64,000 nucleotides of DNA, from assembly GCA_020725865.1 (NCBI GenBank), contig DYEC01000011.1, forward strand, positions 186,001-250,000, in the 5' to 3' direction. The DNA comes from Anaerolinea sp. Lineage in GTDB: Bacteria > Chloroflexota > Anaerolineae > Anaerolineales > Anaerolineaceae. A program made the translations under genes and the position numbers. The notes below the pieces were generated by a model, which worked only from the letters and a program-made list of their open reading frames with translations, searched no databases and was not told the origin of the DNA. Of this stretch, positions 34,971 through 42,981 are shown in pieces (position 1 is the stretch's first letter; each line of letters opens with the position of its first letter).

Positions 34971-35625
34971 ATCCTTTCTTTCCTAATCGCGCTTCGGAGA
35001 GCGGCTGAACGGCTTGCTGTAAGCCCAGAAAGGTCATCTGGCGGAACATGTGCGCCATCTCTGCGGGCGGGTAGGGCATGCCGCTCTCCAACCACCAGGT
35101 GAGCATGCCCAGCAGACTGCCAGCAAAAAAGTTGGCGATGACTTCCAAAGGAATGGAAGGGGCATTATTTGCATTGTTCTCTTTGAAACGGGCAGATAAA
35201 AATCCCATCGCGTAGCGGCTGGCAATCTCGCGGATACGATGCATAACCTGATAGGCGCCCTCACCGCGCAGAATGATGCGGTAAATATCGGCGTTTTCGG
35301 CAGCATGCTGGAAGACAAACAAAACCGGGCTGGCTGAGGCGGAGGGTTCAGATGGTGGCTGATTCATCTCTGTCTGACTTATTTCTTCATACAGATGTGC
35401 TACCCGACTGGCAAGCTCATCGGCGGTTTCCTCAATGGACTGAAGCAGCAAATCCTCTTTGTCACGGTAGTGAAGATAGAATGTTGTGCGCCCCAAATCG
35501 GCTCGACGAGTGATATCCTCGATGGTAACAGCATCATATCCTTTTTCCAGTATCAGGGCAAATAGGGCTTCGCTCAGCAGTTTGCGTGTACGGCGGGCAC
35601 GCCGATCAAGGGATTTATCGGTCAT
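34969..35625 (-). CDS. TetR/AcrR-family regulator
   Basis: A 218-aa repressor. The N-terminal HTH is ARRTRKLLSEALFALILEKGYDAVTIEDITRRADLGRTTFYLHYRDKEDLL in segments typical of TetR; the rest is a helical ligand domain. AAGGTG precedes the ATG at 35625; an upstream in-frame start at 35661 has no SD. It is divergent from the ABC exporter operon. The gap between them has two nested inverted repeats, so it probably represses itself and the exporter and is released by an exported compound. Confidence 0.9.
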   Translation of the reverse strand: MTDKSLDRRARRTRKLLSEALFALILEKGYDAVTIEDITRRADLGRTTFYLHYRDKEDLLLQSIEETADELASRVAHLYEEISQTEMNQPPSEPSASASPVLFVFQHAAENADIYRIILRGEGAYQVMHRIREIASRYAMGFLSARFKENNANNAPSIPLEVIANFFAGSLLGMLTWWLESGMPYPPAEMAHMFRQMTFLGLQQAVQPLSEARLGKKG

Positions 35626-35645
35626 TGGACACCTTCTAAACACCT

Positions 35646-35713
35646 GTTCATTATCCGACATTCTTGATCAGTTCGTGATTGACAGTCGGATAAAGCGGTT
35701 TATAATATGAACA
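35646..35713. promoter_or_regulatory. TetR/exporter divergent operator region
   Basis: TTATCCGAC (35651-35659) is repeated inverted as GTCGGATAA (35685-35693), and TGTTCAT (35646-35652) as ATGAACA (35707-35713), so one palindrome nests inside the other. AT-rich promoter-like sequence follows (TATAAT-like at 35701). Confidence 0.6.
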
Positions 35714-35761
35714 CTTTGTATATTATTATACATTATGTATTTAAAGTTCTCAATGTTCTTG

Positions 35762-35782
35762 GTGTAGGTTTGAAACCTGCAC
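35762..35782. repeat. Dispersed palindrome, copy 2
   Basis: GTG-AGGTTT-GA-AACCT-CAC type palindrome, 42 nt upstream of the ABC ATPase start. Related to copies at 13270-13289 and 54681-54703. Confidence 0.5.
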
Positions 35783-35823
35783 TAACGAGCGGATTGAAAA
35801 CTCATCCGCGATGACCATGGGAT

Positions 35824-36555
35824 ATGGCAGCGCAATTGGAGAGTAGCCACGATACAGTGCCAATCATCGAGCTGCGCGGTCTGGTGAAGACTTATAAGAC
35901 CGGCGCAGGGGAATTCCCCGCGTTGAGAGGGATTGACCTGGCGGTTATGCCGGGTGAGTTTGTCGTGGTGGTGGGAAAATCGGGTGCAGGAAAGACAACC
36001 CTGGTGAACATGATTACCGGCACCGACCGCCCGAGCGCTGGTGTGGTGCGGGTTGCCGGGGCAGATGTACATGCTATGCACGAAGACCAGCTTGCCCTAT
36101 GGCGCGGGCGCACGCTAGGGGTGATCTACCAGAATTTTCAATTGATGCCTACGCTCTCGCTGCTCAATAACGTGATGCTGCCAATGGATTTTTGCGGTCT
36201 GTGGCGGCGTCGGGAAAGCCCACTGCGTGCACTGGAGCTGTTGCGGGCAGTGGAACTGGAGGATCATGCTTTCAAGCTGCCGTCAACTATCTCTGGCGGG
36301 CAGCAACAGCGGGTGGCAATTGCGCGCGCCTTGGCAAATGATCCGCCAATCCTTGTTGCCGACGAACCAACTGGACGGCTGGACTCAGTGACGGCAGAAA
36401 CCATCTTTCAGATTTTTCTGCGTCTGGTTGAATCAGGTAAAACGATTGTGATGGTGACCCACGATGAAAATCTTGCCCGCCGCGTCCCGCGTCGGATTCG
36501 TCTGGCGGATGGACGCATTGTTTCCGATAGCCGCGACCAACGGGGGGGTGGATGA
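35824..36555 (+). CDS. MacB/LolD-type ABC ATPase
   Basis: A 243-aa ATPase of the family that powers FtsX-like permeases. Walker A is GKSGAGKTT, signature ISGGQQQR, Walker B ILVADEPTGRLD, and the switch His is in VTHDE. No good SD is visible before the ATG at 35824, so the exact start is less sure. Its stop overlaps the next ATPase start as ATGA. The operon ATPase-ATPase-permease is controlled from the divergent TetR region. Confidence 0.92.
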   Translation: MAAQLESSHDTVPIIELRGLVKTYKTGAGEFPALRGIDLAVMPGEFVVVVGKSGAGKTTLVNMITGTDRPSAGVVRVAGADVHAMHEDQLALWRGRTLGVIYQNFQLMPTLSLLNNVMLPMDFCGLWRRRESPLRALELLRAVELEDHAFKLPSTISGGQQQRVAIARALANDPPILVADEPTGRLDSVTAETIFQIFLRLVESGKTIVMVTHDENLARRVPRRIRLADGRIVSDSRDQRGGG

Positions 36556-37619
36556 CGCCTGTAGAAGCTCAAGAGGCTTTGATTCGCCTGCAAAATGTTG
36601 TCAAAGTGTTCAAGACGCCTGCCGGCGAGGTGACGGTGTTGAAGGGCATCTCAATAGATTTTATGCATGGCGAGTTTGTTGGCATCGTGGGAAAGTCGGG
36701 CAGTGGAAAGTCCACGCTGATCAACATGATCAGTGGAATTGACCATCCCACACGCGGCAGTGTGCAGATTAACGGTATCAATCTTCATCAGCTGAAGGAA
36801 GGAAAACTGGCAGTCTGGCGCGGGCGCAATATGGGGGTTGTGTTTCAATTCTTTCAACTCTTGCCGATGTTGACAGTTCTGGAAAACACCCTTTTGCCAA
36901 TGGATCTGGCGAATGTGATCCCGCCGCAGCAACGCGAGTGGCGGGCGTATGAGCTGTTGCATCTGGTTGGATTGGCCGAATTTGCTAATCAATTGCCAGC
37001 CATGCTCTCGGGCGGTCAACAGCAAATGGCTGCTATCGCCCGCGCCCTGGCAAACGACCCGCCGATTATTCTTGCTGATGAACCAACCGGAAGTCTCGAC
37101 TCTTTGACAGCCGAATCGGTCTTCAGCATCTTTGGCGAATTGGCAAAACAGGGTAAGACAATAATCATGGTCACGCACGACAACAGTCTGGCAGAACGTA
37201 CCGGGCGCAAACTGATCATCTCAGATGGTGAGATTGTGGACGAGGCGATTGGCAGAGCTTTGCCTATGCTCTCTCATTCGCAGTTGCTGCAACTGACCCA
37301 TCTGGTGCAGCGCCATGTGCTTTCGCCCGGTGCGCCTTATCCATTGCCCGGTCTTTTCGTGGTGACGCGCGGTATGGTGGACTTGACCGGCATAGCGGGA
37401 GAGCCCTCACTCAATCCACAGCGTTTGATTACCGGCAACTGGACGAGCATCCTCGCGCTGGAGCAACAAGGGATAAAGGATGCGGTCCTTTGGGCGGTTG
37501 ATGGGACGGCAGAGTTCATTTTCATCCCGCGCCCGGATTTTGAGCGTTGGCTGGCGCAAACGCCGGATGCTCGAGAGAGCTTGCTTCATCCAGAGTACGC
37601 GGAGGTTCGCTTACGGTGA
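36552..37619 (+). CDS. MacB/LolD-type ABC ATPase with cNMP-like C-terminal domain
   Basis: A 355-aa protein. Residues 1-230 are a standard MacB-type ATPase (GKSGSGKST, LSGGQQQM, ILADEPTGSLD, VTHDN). The last 110 residues are an added domain, with LSHSQLLQLTHLV, SPGAPYPLPGLFVVTRGMVDL, a Gly-rich turn and FIPRPDFERWLAQTP, in the order seen in cyclic-nucleotide-binding-like beta rolls. The phosphate-binding cassette of true cNMP domains is not visible, so ligand binding is unproven. ATGA overlap upstream, GTGA overlap downstream. Confidence 0.88.
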   Translation: MTPVEAQEALIRLQNVVKVFKTPAGEVTVLKGISIDFMHGEFVGIVGKSGSGKSTLINMISGIDHPTRGSVQINGINLHQLKEGKLAVWRGRNMGVVFQFFQLLPMLTVLENTLLPMDLANVIPPQQREWRAYELLHLVGLAEFANQLPAMLSGGQQQMAAIARALANDPPIILADEPTGSLDSLTAESVFSIFGELAKQGKTIIMVTHDNSLAERTGRKLIISDGEIVDEAIGRALPMLSHSQLLQLTHLVQRHVLSPGAPYPLPGLFVVTRGMVDLTGIAGEPSLNPQRLITGNWTSILALEQQGIKDAVLWAVDGTAEFIFIPRPDFERWLAQTPDARESLLHPEYAEVRLR

Positions 37620-40039
37620 ACAGGGTGTTGCTAAGGCCGCGCTGGTATAAGGTGCTGGCAGACCTGTGGGGCAATAAAGTGCGCTCGCTACTGGTCATTG
37701 CTTCGATTGCGGTGGGACTGTTTGCTGTGGGCATCATCACCACGCTGGACGCAACGCTGCGGCGCGATATGCGATTAGGGTATGCGGCGGTCAACCCGGC
37801 AAATATTCAAATGGTTATCCCGAATTTTAGCGACCGGCTAATTGAGGGGTTGCGTGGGGTAAAGGGGGTTGCAGAGGTGGAAGGAGTGCGTACTTTCAAT
37901 TTGCGTGCCCGTAATAGGGATGGGGAATGGGTGACCATTACCATGAATGCTATCCCCAACCCGAGAGAGATGAAAATCAACCGTCTCATGGTTTTGGAAG
38001 GCATTTGGCCGCCGCTCAAACGGCAGCTTGTGGTAGATCGTTACAAGCTGGATGAACTTCAGTCGAATCTGGGCGAAGAAATTGAAATCGAATTGCCCTC
38101 CGGAACGATCCGTAATTTGAAACTGGTCGGTGTGGTGCAGGATCAGACGATTGGCTCTTCTGGCGCGGGAGGTGGCTATTTCCTGGCACCGGCGCAGGGG
38201 TATATCTCGATGGACACACTGGAATGGCTGGAAGAGCCGCAACGCTACAATCTGTTGTATGTTACGGTCACAGGGGATTCCAGCGATGTCCGGTATATCC
38301 GCGAGGTGGCAGATCGCGTACGCAGGGAAGTTGAGAAAAGCGGTTACGTAATCCTGGGTACGAGTGTGCGGGCTTCTGATGATCACCCGAATAGCAGTTA
38401 TACTGGTGCTATGTCCAGCGTGTTGTATGTGCTCAGTATTCTGGTGGTGTTCCTGAGCGGTTTCCTGATTTTTAATACCTTTCAGGCATTGTTGACGCAA
38501 CAGGTACAGCAGATCGGGATCATGAAAATCATTGGGGGGCGGAGCCGGCAGGTCATCGGCATCTATCTAGCGCTGATTTTTGTCTTTGGAGTGCTAGCGT
38601 TTCTGGTCGCGTTGCCGCTGGCAAACCGCGCTTCGCTTGCTTTGCTAGAATTTCTGGCAAATCAGATGAATATTGCCCTTTTGCCCTATCGCCCGGTGTT
38701 AAGAGCAACGCTACTGATGCTGGCGATTGCGCTGGTTGTGCCGCAGTTGGCAGGTTTTGTTCCCGTTTTGCAGGGGGTGCGAATTACGATTCAAGAAGCT
38801 ACCAGCGGCATTCGCAAAGAGAACGTTACAATTGGTAAGGGCTGGCTGGAACGGCAGCTGATGCGTCTCCGGGGGGTGCCGCGCCCGTTGTTGGTCTCGC
38901 TTCGCAACACCTTTCGCCGCAAGGGACGGCTGATGCTGACGCTGGTTACCCTCTCTTTAGGCGGGTCAATCTTTATCGCTACTTTCAACGTACGTGCTTC
39001 GGTGTCAGATTACATCAGCCGTGTAGGCAAGTATTTTCGTGCTGATATGAACATCACGTTCAGTCAGCCCTACCGGGTGGAAAAGGTGCGGCAGGATTTG
39101 GAAGCCTTGCCCGAAATCGAGCGTGTTGAGGGCTGGTGGGGGGCGCGGGGCGAGATTCTGGATGAACAGGGGGTGGTGATAGATACGGCTTATATTCTGG
39201 CACCGCCGGCGGGGACTCCGCTGGTTTCTCCGATTCTGCTGGAAGGGCGCTGGATCGAGCCGGGCGATACCAACGCTATCACCATCAGCGAACGTTTTTC
39301 GGATATTTTTCCCGGCATCAAGCCGGGCGATACGCTCAAGTTGCGCATCAACGGTGAAGAGAAAACATGGGTGGTAGTGGGGCGTTTTCAACTGGTGGGT
39401 AGTAGCGGGGGCTATGTGGCATACACCAGCGGTGAGTATCTGGCAAAGCAAACCGGCATGATCAACCGTACCAGTTCATTTCGAGCGGTTGCCAGTCAGC
39501 ATGGGATGACGCTGGCAGAGCAAAAGGCGCTGGCAATACAATTGGACCGCTATCTGAGAAGCCGAGGTTATGACGTGCAGGAGATCACCGCCGGGCTCTC
39601 GTTGGAAGAGAATACCACCACCGGGTTGAATATTCTGACCACTTTTTTACTAATTATGGCGCTGTTGACGGCGCTGGTGGGTTCGATCGGGCTGATGGGG
39701 ACGATGAGTTTGAACGTGATGGAGCGCACGCGTGAGATCGGTGTATTACGCGCCGTTGGGGCTTCGGATGGGATAGTGATCCGTCTGGTGATGGTCGAGG
39801 GACTACTAATTGGTTTGATGAGCTGGGGGTTGAGTGTACTGCTCTCATTTCCGATCAGCACCTTGCTGGCGGATGCGATTTTCGTGGCGCTGTTCCGGGC
39901 GAGCTGGCGGGTGGTATTTACACCGTTGGGGTTGTTTATCTGGCTGGGGGTGGTGTTGTTGCTGGCGGCGGTTGCCAGCTTGCTGCCAGCGCGCAATGCG
40001 GCGCGCCTAACGATTCGTGAGGTGCTGGCGTATGAATGA
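37616..40039 (+). CDS. FtsX-like ABC permease (MacB type, two FtsX domains)
   Basis: An 807-aa membrane protein. GTG at 37616 overlaps the upstream stop (GTGA), with GGAGG about 9 nt before it. An N-terminal helix (SLLVIASIAVGLFAVGII) is followed by a MacB-like extracytoplasmic domain, then three helices near 280-400, a second helix plus extracytoplasmic domain (about 425-660), and three final helices ending in LTIREVLAYE. This is the doubled 4+4 TM FtsX design. With two ATPases upstream it forms a complete exporter or mechanotransmission complex; substrate unknown. Confidence 0.93.
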   Translation: MNRVLLRPRWYKVLADLWGNKVRSLLVIASIAVGLFAVGIITTLDATLRRDMRLGYAAVNPANIQMVIPNFSDRLIEGLRGVKGVAEVEGVRTFNLRARNRDGEWVTITMNAIPNPREMKINRLMVLEGIWPPLKRQLVVDRYKLDELQSNLGEEIEIELPSGTIRNLKLVGVVQDQTIGSSGAGGGYFLAPAQGYISMDTLEWLEEPQRYNLLYVTVTGDSSDVRYIREVADRVRREVEKSGYVILGTSVRASDDHPNSSYTGAMSSVLYVLSILVVFLSGFLIFNTFQALLTQQVQQIGIMKIIGGRSRQVIGIYLALIFVFGVLAFLVALPLANRASLALLEFLANQMNIALLPYRPVLRATLLMLAIALVVPQLAGFVPVLQGVRITIQEATSGIRKENVTIGKGWLERQLMRLRGVPRPLLVSLRNTFRRKGRLMLTLVTLSLGGSIFIATFNVRASVSDYISRVGKYFRADMNITFSQPYRVEKVRQDLEALPEIERVEGWWGARGEILDEQGVVIDTAYILAPPAGTPLVSPILLEGRWIEPGDTNAITISERFSDIFPGIKPGDTLKLRINGEEKTWVVVGRFQLVGSSGGYVAYTSGEYLAKQTGMINRTSSFRAVASQHGMTLAEQKALAIQLDRYLRSRGYDVQEITAGLSLEENTTTGLNILTTFLLIMALLTALVGSIGLMGTMSLNVMERTREIGVLRAVGASDGIVIRLVMVEGLLIGLMSWGLSVLLSFPISTLLADAIFVALFRASWRVVFTPLGLFIWLGVVLLLAAVASLLPARNAARLTIREVLAYE

Positions 40040-40046
40040 TAAATAT

Positions 40047-40838
40047 TTACTGCTCTTTGCGGGCGCGGCGCCAGCGCCGCCCGATGAAAGCCGCCAGCAC
40101 GGTAGGCGGGAGAAGCAACGCAATACGCTGGAGCATTTGATTGAAAATACCCGGTACGATAATCCTTTTCCCTTGCAACGTTCGTTCAATGGCAATTGCG
40201 GCGACATCGCCAGCGTTCATCAATGATAATTGTCCGAACAGGCCCTGCGCGTTCAAACGACGGATGGTGCGCGGGTTGGTCGGCACTGCGCCTGGGCAAA
40301 GTACAGTAACGCTAACATTTTCGTTGCGCAGCTCTTCACGCAGTGCCAGCGAAAAATCCAGCAGAAAACGTTTTGAGGCGGCATAGACTGCCTTCATCGG
40401 CATGGGGAAAAAGCACGCCAAACTGCTGACATTGAGAATATACAGTGTTTGCTGCGGGTCTCGAAATTGCAGAATACGGTGTGTCATTTCAACCGTATTT
40501 TCGATATTCAAACGCAGGATGGTGTGCAACTCATCCAGACTTCGCCTGATAAAGTCACCTTCGTATTCAATCCCGGCAACGTTGATGAGCATGTGAAAGT
40601 GCAGGTTGAGCCGCTGGATTTCCTGCCAGAGCTCAACGCGTGAGCGCGGGGCGGTCAGGTCACATGGGTAGAAGGAGATGTTAACGTTAAACTGACGCTT
40701 CAATCCACCTGTCAGGGTTGCCAGTGCATTTTCCTGGAGATCGGTCAGAAATAGGTTCCAGCCCCGCCAGGCGCACTCAGCGGCAAAGGCTTTACCAAGT
40801 CCACCGACCGCCCCGGTGATGAGAGCGTGTGTGTCCAT
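40047..40838 (-). CDS. Short-chain dehydrogenase/reductase
   Basis: A 263-aa SDR. The nucleotide motif is TGAVGGLGKAFA, the structural NVAG motif is present, and the catalytic Ser and YxxxK are in NVSSLACFF and YAASK. The C-terminal tail QMLQRIALLLPPTVLAAFIGRR is hydrophobic and basic, like membrane-associated DltE-type SDRs. ATG at 40838 is taken as start; no clear SD is seen. It converges on the FtsX gene with a 7-nt gap. Substrate unknown. Confidence 0.9.
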   Translation of the reverse strand: MDTHALITGAVGGLGKAFAAECAWRGWNLFLTDLQENALATLTGGLKRQFNVNISFYPCDLTAPRSRVELWQEIQRLNLHFHMLINVAGIEYEGDFIRRSLDELHTILRLNIENTVEMTHRILQFRDPQQTLYILNVSSLACFFPMPMKAVYAASKRFLLDFSLALREELRNENVSVTVLCPGAVPTNPRTIRRLNAQGLFGQLSLMNAGDVAAIAIERTLQGKRIIVPGIFNQMLQRIALLLPPTVLAAFIGRRWRRARKEQ

Positions 40839-41045
40839 AGAGCGTTTTCCCAATGTCTTCTGTAGTTTACCTGCTCTGATAATAAGACAAATTTTGGATT
40901 ATGCAACCCCCAGGACAAGTTGCCGGTTGCCATTCCCGGGTAGGGGGTCCCTGTCTTTTTGTTTCGGCGGGTTTGTGAGGTGGCAACATTGATGGGATGG
41001 GAAGTTAGAATGAAAAGCCCTGGCTATCCGCCTGTCTGAAACCGT

Positions 41046-41074
41046 TTGACATCAAGCCTTATTCCATGTATATT
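41046..41074 (+). promoter_or_regulatory. Promoter of the receiver gene
   Basis: Perfect TTGACA (41046-41051), 17-nt spacer and TATATT (41069-41074). The leader would be about 24 nt. Confidence 0.65.
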
Positions 41075-41104
41075 GATAACAGACGTGGAAAGGTAGGCAA
41101 TAGG

Positions 41105-41515
41105 ATGGCAAAAGCGCGTATTCTGATCATTGAAGATAACCGCGATAACCGTGAGTTGGTGCGCTTTTTGCTGGAGCAGGCAAAATATGAAGTGCTTCAG
41201 GCTGTAACTGGGCGCGAGGGCTGGCAGATTGCACAACAAGAACATCCTGATTTGATCCTACTTGACCTGACTATTCCAGAGATTGACGGCTGGCAGCTGG
41301 CAGAACAGTTTAAAAACGATCCGGGACTGGCAGATATTCCGGTGGTGGCATTGACCGCCCATACCCTGCCGGTCGACCGCAAGCGCGCCATGGATGCGGG
41401 TTGTGTGGGCTATATTACTAAGCCTCTGGATATTCCCAATTTTATTCCCCAGATTCAGGCATATCTGGCTGGAAAACATCTATCCACAACCGACAGGCCT
41501 GGCTCTGGGGAGTAA
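41105..41515 (+). CDS. Single-domain response regulator (CheY/DivK-like)
   Basis: A 136-aa stand-alone receiver. The acidic pair is in IEDNRDNR, the phosphorylated Asp in LILLDLTIPEIDGW, the Thr in VALTAHT and the Lys in YITKPLD. No output domain follows, and no histidine kinase is encoded nearby, so it is an orphan that must act by protein contact. Start ATG at 41105; a longer frame from 41066 would begin inside the promoter. Confidence 0.94.
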   Translation: MAKARILIIEDNRDNRELVRFLLEQAKYEVLQAVTGREGWQIAQQEHPDLILLDLTIPEIDGWQLAEQFKNDPGLADIPVVALTAHTLPVDRKRAMDAGCVGYITKPLDIPNFIPQIQAYLAGKHLSTTDRPGSGE

Positions 41516-41545
41516 TCCTGACCGTACACAGTGACCAATTGTTAC

Positions 41546-41582
41546 ACCCGGCGGGTTCTTGGTAAATCTCGCCGGGTATTTC
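41546..41582 (+). terminator. Terminator of the receiver gene
   Basis: ACCCGGCG (41546-41553) pairs with CGCCGGGT (41570-41577), followed by ATTTCTGTT. Confidence 0.75.
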
Positions 41583-41616
41583 TGTTAGGATACGATAGAC
41601 TGCCAACAAAATTGCT

Positions 41617-42981
41617 CTATGGGAAGGATGGTGGCAGTAGTGTTGGTGGTGGTGGCAGAGTGGGTGGCGGTTTGAGTGTGGGTATCTGGGTTGGGTGTTG
41701 CAAGGTAGGGAAGATACTTTGTGTTGGCTGTGGTGATTGAAGGGTGCCGGTGAGTACTGGACTGGTGAGCCCCTGAGTGGCAGTTGGCGCGCCGGTTGTC
41801 AGTTGTACTGGTGGCGGGGCGCCGGCACCGGATTTGGCTGTTGGGGTAGTTACTGTCCCAGGGGTGTTCGTGGGCCAGGGCGTTAGGGTTGCGCCATTGA
41901 TAAGCGGTTCCGGCAACACACTCTCGCTAGTTGGGGTTACATCTGCCTCGGAGAGGGTGGCGGTAAATGGAGCTGGCGGAGTTTCAGGAAAGAGCGGTAT
42001 CTGGGTTTCACCCGCGAGGGTGGCGCCAGGCGTTGGTGAAGGCAAGATACTCTGCTTCTGCCACCAGAGGATGCCCCAGACAGCCGCACCGATCAGCAAA
42101 GCCAGCAGGATGCCACCTGCACAGCCGATTGCAACGCGGCGGATGGGGAAACCCGCCGGAATAGGCAAGGTCATCTCCGGTGCCTGGACGAGGATAATTG
42201 TGATGTTGTCGTGACCGCCACGCTCGTTGGCGAGGTCAATCAGTGTCTGGACGGCTGTTTCCATCGGCTGGGTTTTCAGGATTTCCTGAATTTCGTGATC
42301 TTTGACCAGATCGGTCAGACCATCCGAACACAACATTAATTTATCGCCGCTTTTCAGTACCATACCCTGATTGGCTATCGCTTCGGCGTTAGTTTCGCTG
42401 TCGCTCAAGCGCAGGCGGATGTCCACTTCGGGTGGCTGTGGTGAACCGAGATAACGACGGATGACATGGGCATTGGGGTGTCCTTCAATCTGGTCAGGTT
42501 GCAGAATACCAGCCTCTAGCGCTTCCTGTATCCAGGTATGATCAGTGCTGAGTTTACGCAGCACGCCGTTACGCAGCAAGTAAAGACGAGAATCTCCCAC
42601 CGTTGCCGCATAGAGGCGGTTCTTGATAATAAGGGCACTTACGCAGGTGGAACCCATTCCCCGTCTTTCACCATCCTGCTGGGCAAGCTGGTAAATTTGC
42701 TGACTGGCTTGAACAATGGCGGTCTGAAGGGTGTCGATTGGGTTATTGCCATCACTTTCGGCGACGACATGACTGATTGTGTTGACAGCAAGCTCGGCAG
42801 CCACTTCACCGGCGCGATGCCCTCCAACCCCATCGCACAATACTGCCAGCACAACCGGCGTCGGGTTTTTGTTACTCAATCGAAAAGCGGATACCCCAAA
42901 ACGGTCTTCATTGTTCTTCCCGCTCATGCCGGGATGGGTTTGGGCGATGGTGGTGAGATGCGCTTTTTCAACTCGGATCAT
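41617..42981 (-). CDS. PP2C-type Ser/Thr phosphatase with TM helix and Pro/Thr tail
   Basis: A 454-aa protein. The PP2C domain (1-250) keeps all metal-binding motifs: NNEDRFG, LCDGVGGHRAGE, SDGLTD and GGHDNITIIL. A transmembrane helix near 270-290 (IGCAGGILLALLIGAAVWGILWW) is followed by a 160-residue extracellular tail rich in Pro and Thr. It reverses Ser/Thr phosphorylation in the cytoplasm. Its start overlaps the FHA gene stop as ATGA, so phosphatase and phosphothreonine reader are co-translated. No Hanks-type kinase is in the window. Confidence 0.93.
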   Translation of the reverse strand: MIRVEKAHLTTIAQTHPGMSGKNNEDRFGVSAFRLSNKNPTPVVLAVLCDGVGGHRAGEVAAELAVNTISHVVAESDGNNPIDTLQTAIVQASQQIYQLAQQDGERRGMGSTCVSALIIKNRLYAATVGDSRLYLLRNGVLRKLSTDHTWIQEALEAGILQPDQIEGHPNAHVIRRYLGSPQPPEVDIRLRLSDSETNAEAIANQGMVLKSGDKLMLCSDGLTDLVKDHEIQEILKTQPMETAVQTLIDLANERGGHDNITIILVQAPEMTLPIPAGFPIRRVAIGCAGGILLALLIGAAVWGILWWQKQSILPSPTPGATLAGETQIPLFPETPPAPFTATLSEADVTPTSESVLPEPLINGATLTPWPTNTPGTVTTPTAKSGAGAPPPVQLTTGAPTATQGLTSPVLTGTLQSPQPTQSIFPTLQHPTQIPTLKPPPTLPPPPTLLPPSFP

